Positions 15,733 through 23,274 of a stretch of 64,000 nucleotides of DNA are shown here, piece by piece; position 1 is the stretch's first letter; every line of letters begins with the position of its first letter. A program made the position numbers and the translations under genes. Source of the stretch: DATGPD01 sp041398565 (GTDB lineage: Bacteria > Planctomycetota > UBA1135 > UBA2386). The notes beneath the pieces were generated by a model, which worked only from the letters and a program-made list of their open reading frames with translations, ran no database searches and was not told where the DNA came from. The DNA lies in assembly GCA_041398565.1 (NCBI GenBank), contig JAWKUN010000003.1, positions 248,001 through 312,000 on the forward strand. The letters are read 5' to 3'.

Positions 15733-18390
15733 TCACAAACGGGTGATGCTCAGGCCGTTGCTGGCGGCGAGACCGAATGGAGCGGTGGCGTCCAGGATCC
15801 ACGCTTGGCTGACCAAGGACGTGCCGATCGCCATGGCGCCGGGCCAGCGCAATGGCAGGCTGGCGGTGCCGCTCGAGTCGGTGACGAGGGGGAACGCCAG
15901 GTCCGGACGCGGCACCAACTGGCCGCCGAAGAACGGGATGTCCAGCCGCCCGGCGCCGAGCCCGAGAACGCAGGGAGCGTTGACGGCAGCGTTGTGCACC
16001 ACGAGAGCGAAGGTCTGGCCCGGCACGAGCAAACCGGCCCCGCGCAGGGTGGGAGCGCCGAGGGCGCCGGCCAGCGGGAACCCGAGGTCGCGGAAGCCGC
16101 GCGCCTTGCCGGGGAACACGCTCAGGGCCGGGTAGTACCAACCATTGGTCGGCGAGTTCGCCTCGACGTGCACCACCAGATCGTCGACGCCGTCGTGGTC
16201 GAGATCGGTCACGACCAGCGCCCGTGCGGGACGGCCGACGCCGTAGCGGCGCAGCCGTTCGAAAGTACCGTTGCCGGCGTTGCGCCAGTAGGACACGTCC
16301 TGCGAGGTGGGGTTCGCCACCATCAGGTCGAGCCAACCGTCGACGTCGACGTCGACGACGCGCAGGTTGTCGGTGCTACCGCTGTAGGTGCCGTAGTAGC
16401 TGCGCGCCGGCCGGAACGAGCCGTCACCGCGCCCACGCAGCACGGTGGCTCCGTCACCGTCGAGGTCGTAGCCGCCACAAAGGTCGAGGATGCCGTCGAG
16501 GTCGACGTCTGCCACGGCGATCGCTGCGACGCCTCGCCCGCTCGTTTCGGTCACCGGCGGTCCGAATGTTCCGGTCCCCTGGTTCAGGCTCACCTCGAAG
16601 TAGCCCTGGACGCCGGTGTTGGTCGCCAAGTCGACGTCGCCGTCCCGGTCGAAGTCACCCCCGGCGATCGCGGAAGCCACTGAGCTGACCGTGTGCGTCG
16701 TCGGCAGGCTGAACCTGCCACCGCCGAGGTTCTTCAGCACCAGCAGGTCGAACAGTGGCGCGGTCACCACGATGTCGAGGTCGCCATCGCCGTCGACGTC
16801 CAGCAAGGCGAGGGCGCCGTCGTCGCCGCCGCGTGCCTGCTGGCTGAGGGTCTGCGTCGTGCCGAACGCCCCGGTACCGTCGTTGAGCTTGAGGCGCAGA
16901 GAAGGCGAGCCGAGGCCGAAGCTGGTCTCCACCCACACCAGGTCCGGATAGGCGTCGCCATCGAGGTCGCCCACGGCGATCACTTGCGGGAACAGCGGTG
17001 TCGGGTAGTCGACGATCGGACCGAGGCTGCCGTCACTCCGTCCCATGCGCACGCTGATGCCGGTACGGGTCACGAAGTTGGCGCTGTAGCCGACGACGAA
17101 GTCGGTGTTGCCGTCGCGGTCCAGGTCGGCGCCTTGCACCTGGCTCGACGAAATCGGCGCCAGCGACGGATCGACCATGGGCGACAGCGTCGGCTGCACG
17201 AAGCCGGCATGACCGTCATTGAGGTATGTGCAAGCCTCCATCGAGTCGCGTGCGATCACGGCCACGTCGACGTCGACGTCCTGATCGAAGTCGCCGCAAA
17301 CGAAGCGGAACGGGCCGGCGCCAGCGGCGTAGCCCCGCGCGGCACCGAAGCCGCCAGCACCGTCGCCGGGCAGTAGCGCCCACCAGCCGTAGCCGCTGGC
17401 GGCCAGGAGGTCGGGCGTGCCGTTGCCGTCGACGTCACGGAGCAGCATGCCGCCGGCGCCGTCCATCTCCGGCGCCAGTGTGATGCGCTGGGGCGCGCCG
17501 AAGGTGCCGTTCCCCTGGTTGCGGAACAGGTCGACGAAGCCGACGCCCGTGTTCACCGAGCCCTCGCCCGAGAAGAAGATGTCGACGTCGCCGTCGCGGT
17601 CGGGATCGCCCAGCATCACGTCCGGCGTGCGGAACAGCGAGCCGAGCGGTTCGGGCGTCAACGCCGTCGGCGTCGAGAAAGCACCGTTGCCGAGGTTGAA
17701 CAGCAACGACACGCGCCGTCCCTCGTGGCCGACCACCAGGTCTTGCCGGCCGTCGCGGTCGAGATCGGCGACTTCGATGTCGTACGTGCCCGACGGCATG
17801 GCGATGACGTTGGGCGGGCCGAACGTGCCGAGCCCGGTGCCGAACACCACGGCGATCGAGCGGCCTGGCACGATGTAGTCGTCGTGCGCCACCGCTACGT
17901 CGACGTTGCCGTCGCCGTCGAAGTCGCCGGTCGCGATGCCGCTCGGGCCGTTGCCGCACAGGTAGTTGCCGGTGAAGGTGAAGGTGCGCGCTCCGTCGTT
18001 GCGGAACACCGAGAAGGTGTTTCCCTGCCAGAATTGGCCCGTGTCGGACAGCAGCACGTCGAGGTCGCCGTCGTTGTCGACGTCGGCGGCCTCCACACCG
18101 AGCGAGCCCAGCAGGATCGGGAAACGCAGCGGCACCAAGAAGCCGCCCCGGCCGTCGCCGAACAGCACGGACAGCTCAGGGTTGGGGTACCAGCTCACCG
18201 CGGCGATGTCGACGATCCCATCGCCGTCGAAGTCGGCGGAGGTCGCGTCCCAAATGGCGAAGCCCTTGGGGTAGACGTTGACCTCGTAGCCGAGCCACGG
18301 CAAGTCGTACTCGGGCTCGTAGTGCTGCGCGGGCAGGGTGGTCGGCAGGAGTGCGGCGGCCAGCGCCACCGGAAAGAGCTTCCTTCGCAT
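15733..18390 (-). CDS. Secreted FG-GAP/VCBS repeat protein
   Basis: An 885-residue protein with a signal peptide (MRRKLFPVALAAALLPTTLPAQ) from the ATG at 18390. It is filled with VCBS/FG-GAP repeats of the form DFDGDGxxD-x-A (SADFDGDGIVDIAAV, DVDNDGDLDVLLS, DLDRDGRQDLVVG, DFDRDGDVDLATN), spaced about 50-60 residues apart and usually followed by NxGxGTF. These bind calcium in known propellers. The final 115 residues carry the shared tail and end AASNGLSITRL. It is the middle of three same-strand FG-GAP genes (gaps of 130 and 54 bp), which look like diverged paralogues. The function is not known; adhesion or polymer binding is a guess. Confidence 0.85.
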   Translation of the reverse strand: MRRKLFPVALAAALLPTTLPAQHYEPEYDLPWLGYEVNVYPKGFAIWDATSADFDGDGIVDIAAVSWYPNPELSVLFGDGRGGFLVPLRFPILLGSLGVEAADVDNDGDLDVLLSDTGQFWQGNTFSVFRNDGARTFTFTGNYLCGNGPSGIATGDFDGDGNVDVAVAHDDYIVPGRSIAVVFGTGLGTFGPPNVIAMPSGTYDIEVADLDRDGRQDLVVGHEGRRVSLLFNLGNGAFSTPTALTPEPLGSLFRTPDVMLGDPDRDGDVDIFFSGEGSVNTGVGFVDLFRNQGNGTFGAPQRITLAPEMDGAGGMLLRDVDGNGTPDLLAASGYGWWALLPGDGAGGFGAARGYAAGAGPFRFVCGDFDQDVDVDVAVIARDSMEACTYLNDGHAGFVQPTLSPMVDPSLAPISSSQVQGADLDRDGNTDFVVGYSANFVTRTGISVRMGRSDGSLGPIVDYPTPLFPQVIAVGDLDGDAYPDLVWVETSFGLGSPSLRLKLNDGTGAFGTTQTLSQQARGGDDGALALLDVDGDGDLDIVVTAPLFDLLVLKNLGGGRFSLPTTHTVSSVASAIAGGDFDRDGDVDLATNTGVQGYFEVSLNQGTGTFGPPVTETSGRGVAAIAVADVDLDGILDLCGGYDLDGDGATVLRGRGDGSFRPARSYYGTYSGSTDNLRVVDVDVDGWLDLMVANPTSQDVSYWRNAGNGTFERLRRYGVGRPARALVVTDLDHDGVDDLVVHVEANSPTNGWYYPALSVFPGKARGFRDLGFPLAGALGAPTLRGAGLLVPGQTFALVVHNAAVNAPCVLGLGAGRLDIPFFGGQLVPRPDLAFPLVTDSSGTASLPLRWPGAMAIGTSLVSQAWILDATAPFGLAASNGLSITRL

Positions 18391-18444
18391 GATGATCTTG
18401 TCGAGTCGAGACCGTCGGCGTCGCGTGCGGCCGGGGCCCTTGGT

Positions 18445-21051
18445 TCAAAACTGGGTGATGCGCAGGCCGTTGCTGGCGGCGTAGCCTTGTGGACCGAGCG
18501 GATCGACGACCCACGCTTGGGCGAAGAGGCTCGCGCCGGGGCGGATGCCGCCAGGCCAGTTGAACGCCAGCGTGCTGGCGCCCACCGGGTCGGTGACGAT
18601 CGGCACGAGCAGCGCGGGCGACGGCACCAACGTGCCGCCGAACAGCGGCAGGTCGACGCGCGTTGCGCCGAGCGCGAGTGCCACGAAGGTGTTCGGCAAG
18701 GCCCGCCGCAGATGCAGCCCAAAGGCCTGCCGCGGTCGCGCTGCACCGGTGGCGCCGAGAGTGGGCAGGCCGGTCGAGCCGGCCAGAGCCGCGCCGACAT
18801 CGCCGAGCCCGAGGCGTGTGTCGCGATTGCGCAGCAGGGTGATGGCGCCGCCGATGGGAGGCTCGGTGCCGATGTTGACGAACAAGTCCGGTGCACCGTC
18901 GCTGTCGAAGTCGGCGACCCGCACGCCGGTGACCGCGCCGCCGACGCCGTAGCGGCTGCCGCCGACGAAGGTGCGGGCGCCGCGGTTCTCGAAGATCTCG
19001 ACGTCGTCGGCGCCGTAGCAGCCACCGACGATGTCGAGGTCGCCGTCGCCATCGACGTCCAAGTGATCCAGCCCGCCGACGCCGCCGTATTGCAGCGAGA
19101 ACATGCCGAAGACGAAAACCGGGGCAGTGAAGTCGCCGTCGCCGTAGCCGAACGCGATGGTCAGGATCTCGCCACGGAACGTCGCACCGAACGAAGATCC
19201 GGCCACGTCCAGGTTGCCGTCAGCGTCGAAGTCCGCAACCGTCACGTGGTTGGTGCCTCCCATGCCGAGGCTGGTGACCAGCGGCGCCTGGAACGTGCCG
19301 TTGCCGTTGCCGAGCCACACCCGCACTTCGCTACCGGACGCGGTCAACAGGTCGGCGCGGCCGTCGTTGTCGAAATCACCCGGCACCACATGGTTCTCCA
19401 CCGAAGTCGACGACGCGGCGAAGAACACGGCTGGGCCGAAGGCACCGCCCCCGTTGTTGGCGAGGTAGTGCACGCCGCCGGTGCCGTTCACCGCGCCGGC
19501 CACCACCAGGTCGAGGTCCCCGTCGGCATCGGCGTCGACGGCATCGACCTCGCGGCCGAGGCCGCCCAGCGTCAGCGGCTGTCGCCCACCGAAACCGCCG
19601 AAGCCGTCGGCGATGGCGACGTTGAGGGTGCTGTGCAAGAACACGAGGTCGGGGATGGCGTCGCCGGACAGTTCGCGCAGACGGATGCTGGTGACCGACC
19701 CGCCGAGTTGGGCCACCGAAGCGGCGGTGAAGGTGCCGCCGCCCTGGTTGGTGAGCGACGTGATCGTGCCCGACGCGGTGACCAAGTCGATGTCACCGTC
19801 GCCGTCGATGTCGCCGACGTCGGACTGGCTCGAAAACGCGGGTACCACCACCTGCGGCGGCAGCGCGAAAGAGCCGCCTTGGTTCTCGTGCACGCTGATG
19901 GTGAGCGAACCCGAGTTGACCACGACGATGTCGCGGTCGCCGTCGCCGTCCAGGTCGTCGGTGGCGATGGCGCGGGCCATCTCGCCGCTGCGGAACACTT
20001 GGGCGGCGCCGAAGCCGCCGAGGCCGTCGCTCGGGATGAGCACGTAGCCGTAGGCCGACGACTGCGCCGTGCCCAGGATGTCCGGCCAGCCGTCGCCGGT
20101 GACGTCGGCCACTGCGAAGTCGTACACCGTCCCGAATGCGACCGAGGTCGGCACGCTGACCGGGGCCCCGAGCTGACCGCCTCGGTTGTAGAAGACGGCG
20201 ATGCTCGAAGTCAGTCCGTTGGACATCGCGCCGTACAGCACGTCCAGGTCGCCGTCACGGTCGAGGTCGGCGAGTTCGACGTCACCGTCGGTGATGCTCG
20301 CGAATCCGGCGGCGAACACGGTCGGGCTGGCAAACGCGCCCTGCCCCTGGTTGATCCACACCGCGAAGTCAGGACTGCCGTTGCGCAGACTCGCGACGAC
20401 CTCGGGGCGGCCGTCACCGTTCAGGTCGCCCACCGCCACGCGTCGCGGCCGGAGACCGGTGATCGGCAGGTCGACACGCTGGCCGAAGGCGGCGGTGCCG
20501 TCGTTCCAGAGGACGCTCACGTCTTCCTCGTTGAAGCGGAAGTTGGCAGTGACCAGGTCGACGTCGCCGTCGCCGTCGAGGTCGCCGGCGGCGATGCCGG
20601 TCGGACCCTGGCCGGTGACGAAGCGACGCTCGGTGCCGAAGTTGCCGTGCCCGTCGTTGAGGTAGACCAGAACCGCTTGGCCGCTGGTGCCTTCGGAGCT
20701 CTGTGCGTAGGCGAGATCGAGGTCGCCGTCGCCGTCGAGGTCGGCGGCGACGACGTCCATCGTCTCGCCGCTCGCCGGCAGCACGTGCGGTGGCTCGAAG
20801 GTGCCGTCGCCGGCGTTGCGCATCCACGACACCTTGGGTGCCACGAAGTTGCCGTAGTGCGCCAGCGCGGCGTCGGCGCGGCCGTCCCCGTCGAAGTCGC
20901 CGAGAACGACCTCGTACGGCCGGTAGGCCTCCGTCGTGAGCTGGTCGCCGGTGGGGAAGGATCGGCTCGTCGAGGCCAGCCGCGAGGGTTGCGTTTGGGC
21001 GACCAGCGAGGTGGCGAGCGCGAGCGAGACGAACGGGAGGGCGGTCGACAT
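18445..21051 (-). CDS. Secreted FG-GAP/VCBS repeat protein
   Basis: An 868-residue protein. The ATG at 21051 starts a signal peptide (MSTALPFVSLALATSLVAQ); the reading frame runs further upstream but without export features. It has the same architecture as its downstream neighbour: repeated DFDGDGRADAALA, DLDGDGDLDLAYA and DIDGDGDIDLVTA loops with NxGxGTF linkers, then a C-terminal tail ending AASNGLRITQF. Near-identity of that ending to AASNGLSITRL in the neighbour indicates recent paralogy. It diverges from the secreted-protein/sigma/kinase operon across 385 bp. Confidence 0.85.
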   Translation of the reverse strand: MSTALPFVSLALATSLVAQTQPSRLASTSRSFPTGDQLTTEAYRPYEVVLGDFDGDGRADAALAHYGNFVAPKVSWMRNAGDGTFEPPHVLPASGETMDVVAADLDGDGDLDLAYAQSSEGTSGQAVLVYLNDGHGNFGTERRFVTGQGPTGIAAGDLDGDGDVDLVTANFRFNEEDVSVLWNDGTAAFGQRVDLPITGLRPRRVAVGDLNGDGRPEVVASLRNGSPDFAVWINQGQGAFASPTVFAAGFASITDGDVELADLDRDGDLDVLYGAMSNGLTSSIAVFYNRGGQLGAPVSVPTSVAFGTVYDFAVADVTGDGWPDILGTAQSSAYGYVLIPSDGLGGFGAAQVFRSGEMARAIATDDLDGDGDRDIVVVNSGSLTISVHENQGGSFALPPQVVVPAFSSQSDVGDIDGDGDIDLVTASGTITSLTNQGGGTFTAASVAQLGGSVTSIRLRELSGDAIPDLVFLHSTLNVAIADGFGGFGGRQPLTLGGLGREVDAVDADADGDLDLVVAGAVNGTGGVHYLANNGGGAFGPAVFFAASSTSVENHVVPGDFDNDGRADLLTASGSEVRVWLGNGNGTFQAPLVTSLGMGGTNHVTVADFDADGNLDVAGSSFGATFRGEILTIAFGYGDGDFTAPVFVFGMFSLQYGGVGGLDHLDVDGDGDLDIVGGCYGADDVEIFENRGARTFVGGSRYGVGGAVTGVRVADFDSDGAPDLFVNIGTEPPIGGAITLLRNRDTRLGLGDVGAALAGSTGLPTLGATGAARPRQAFGLHLRRALPNTFVALALGATRVDLPLFGGTLVPSPALLVPIVTDPVGASTLAFNWPGGIRPGASLFAQAWVVDPLGPQGYAASNGLRITQF

Positions 21052-21436
21052 CGTTTCGCGAGCAGTAGCGCAACGAGCGTGCCGTCCACGTGGCACCCCC
21101 GAGCGTTCGGATCGTGGACTGCGTTTCGGACGCGGACGGGCGGCCTCGGGATCTGCGCCCACGCGACGACCGGGATCCGGGCATGGCTTGCGGGACTGCG
21201 GTGGGTGAGCGGCTGCCGACAGAAGGCGTGCGCCGGCTTCGTGGGCCAGCGAGCCCGCGCCGGGTGCCGCCGCCCTGTCTTGTCCCTGGTTCGGCAAACG
21301 AACTTCGCGGAGAAGGTGCTGGTCGGCGCCAACCCAGGGAAAGACCTAGAATCCGCGTCACGCCCCCCTCCTCGGCGTCGCCTCAGTGTTCTCCGTCGCC
21401 CGACCTTCGAATCGACCTCGACTTGCCCGCGCGATC
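21052..21436. other. Divergent intergenic region, nothing specific seen
   Basis: This 385-bp spacer must hold promoters for the FG-GAP gene to the left and the signalling operon to the right. I see no repeat, no RNA gene and no convincing conserved gene. A tagaat hexamer at 21349 could be a -10 box, but no matching -35 is clear. Confidence 0.4.
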
Positions 21437-22690
21437 ATGACAGACGCCGCTCTTCGGCCGAAGTTCGCCTTCGCTGCCGTCCTTCTCTGTGCCATCCAAG
21501 CCGGCATCGCTCAGACCAATCCAGTCTATCCAGGCCTGCTCACGATGGAGGTCTCCGACGACGGTGAGAACTGGTATCCATCCGTGGATGTGGTCGAGGC
21601 CAAGACGTGGATCTACCTGCAGGTCAGGGCGGCCAACGACGACAAGGCGACGTGGTACACCCTCGCCAGCGACGCCACCATCGACGCGAACTCGGGCTAC
21701 TTCGGTCATCCCGACGCGAGCGAGGGCATGCGGTTGCCCCCGCCCCGGTCCTTCGACTCCTTCCTCAATCCGTTCCTCGTGCCTCGGAGTTCGAACGAGC
21801 CCTACGACAACGGTTCGTACCCCGACGTCGAGTTGAACCAGGTGATCGCTGTCTACTTCCTGCGCAAGGCGCTGTTCGCCGGTACCAAGCACGCCGACAA
21901 CCCCGACGTGTTCGGCGACCCGCTGTGGGCGAGCAACGGATCGTCGATCACTCAGCCGTTCGGTGTGCTGCCGAGCTATGCGAGCTGCCGTTGGGATAGC
22001 GACATGCAAGACGGATGGGCGATCCACCGCTACGACGACGCAAGCGTCTACGCCTACAACTTGGAAGGCGTGATCCAGCGATGGACGTACTTCAAGCTCG
22101 CGTACGGACAGGATCCGGCCGGGTTCTTCGCTTCCCCCATCTGGACGCGGATCGAGACGTTCATCGAGCAGAATCAGCTCATGCTCACCATGCAGCCGTT
22201 CGGCGTGCGCAGCCCGACCTTCGACCCGAACGACCCGAACGTTCCCTACTTCGGGTCGCCGGACATCCCGCCGCGGCTGGCGCCCTATCCGATGGGGCAG
22301 GCGCCGACCTACACCGGCGGATTGCCGATCCGCATCCGATTCCAGGGTTCGACGAATCCGCAGTTCAACGATCGCGCCCCGACCTTCCTACCCGCCGGTG
22401 TGCTCGCCCTGCCCGTCGCCACCGCGCATCCGAACCAGGTGGTCGTCAACCACGCCACCGGGTGGGTGACCGGCTTGCAGGTGAGGCTGTTGCGCGTGGG
22501 TACGACGCAGCAGTACACGCGCGACACGGCGTGGGCTGGCTTCGGCAGGTGGTCGTTCGTGATGCCGAGCGTCCCCACCGGCGTGACCATGCGCCTCATC
22601 GGCTTCCGCTACCCGAATCCTTCGGGCGGCTACTACCCCTGGCAAACGCAGGGCACGGCCAACCAGGCGCAGTGGCAGATCGTGCCGTGA
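21437..22690 (+). CDS. Secreted protein of unknown function, first gene of sigma/kinase operon
   Basis: A 417-residue protein with a signal peptide (residues 1 to about 26, ending AIQAGIAQ). The ATG at 21437 is chosen over the upstream start at 21386 because of that signal. After it comes EVSDDGENWYPSVDV, an immunoglobulin- or dockerin-neighbour-like beta strand pattern, and later aromatic/Pro-rich segments (FDPNDPNVPYFGSPDIPPRL). No family is recognised, and it lacks the shared exoprotein tail. Its TGA overlaps the GTG start of the sigma factor (GTGA), so it is the first cistron of a three-gene coupled operon. That linkage suggests its level or state is tied to the sigma/kinase pair (inference). 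Confidence 0.75.
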   Translation: MTDAALRPKFAFAAVLLCAIQAGIAQTNPVYPGLLTMEVSDDGENWYPSVDVVEAKTWIYLQVRAANDDKATWYTLASDATIDANSGYFGHPDASEGMRLPPPRSFDSFLNPFLVPRSSNEPYDNGSYPDVELNQVIAVYFLRKALFAGTKHADNPDVFGDPLWASNGSSITQPFGVLPSYASCRWDSDMQDGWAIHRYDDASVYAYNLEGVIQRWTYFKLAYGQDPAGFFASPIWTRIETFIEQNQLMLTMQPFGVRSPTFDPNDPNVPYFGSPDIPPRLAPYPMGQAPTYTGGLPIRIRFQGSTNPQFNDRAPTFLPAGVLALPVATAHPNQVVVNHATGWVTGLQVRLLRVGTTQQYTRDTAWAGFGRWSFVMPSVPTGVTMRLIGFRYPNPSGGYYPWQTQGTANQAQWQIVP

Positions 22691-23274
22691 CGTCGGGCGC
22701 GCGCCCCTTCGCCGAGTGCCTGGCGGCCGCCAGGTGTGGCGACCGCTCGGCCATCGGCCATCTCGCGGAGATGGCGTTGCCGCAGCTGCAGCGGGTGGCA
22801 CGCGACTTGATCGGGCCGCTGCGCGCCCGGTATGCGACGTCGGACATCGTGCAGTCGTCGCTGGTGGAGGCGCTCAGCGCCTTTCCCGACTTCCGCGGCC
22901 ACGACCGTGCCGAGTTCGTGCAGTGGCTCGTGCGCATGCTCGAGAACAACGTGCGCGATCGACGGCGTTTCGTGACCCGCGACAAGCGCACGGTAAAGCG
23001 CGAGACGACGAGCGGTGTTCTGGCTCTGCTGCCGACGAACGACAAGACTCCGTTCGGTCGCGCTGTCGATCGTGACGAACTGATCCGCGTTGCCGGCGCC
23101 ATCTCCGGCCTGCCCAAGGAGCAGCAGCGGGTCTTGCACTACACGGTTCTGCGTGGTCTCAGCCATGCCGAGGCGGCGGTGCTGATGGACAAGTCCGAAG
23201 AAGCCTGCCGCGCGCTGCTGGCGCGGGCACGCGCGGGCTTGGCCGTGCGCCTGGCCAGGGGCGCCGGAGAGTGA
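22687..23274 (+). CDS. ECF-type RNA polymerase sigma factor
   Basis: A 195-residue sigma-70 family factor of the type expanded in Planctomycetota. Region 2 is visible in YATSDIVQSSLVEAL and the following FVQWLVRMLENNVRDRRRF; region 4 is LPKEQQRVLHYTVLRGLSHAEAAVLMDKSEEACRALLARAR, a helix-turn-helix. The GTG at 22687 overlaps the preceding TGA and is the only start that gives a normal N-terminus. Its own TGA overlaps the GTG start of the kinase gene. No anti-sigma factor is seen; in such pairs the neighbouring kinase is thought to control the sigma factor. It would redirect RNA polymerase to an unknown regulon. Confidence 0.85.
   Translation: MTSGARPFAECLAAARCGDRSAIGHLAEMALPQLQRVARDLIGPLRARYATSDIVQSSLVEALSAFPDFRGHDRAEFVQWLVRMLENNVRDRRRFVTRDKRTVKRETTSGVLALLPTNDKTPFGRAVDRDELIRVAGAISGLPKEQQRVLHYTVLRGLSHAEAAVLMDKSEEACRALLARARAGLAVRLARGAGE

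Noticed and set aside
17725..21567. A 1280-residue plus-strand frame across the FG-GAP genes
   Set aside because: It is antisense to repeats with DxDxDG motifs, a known GC-rich artefact.
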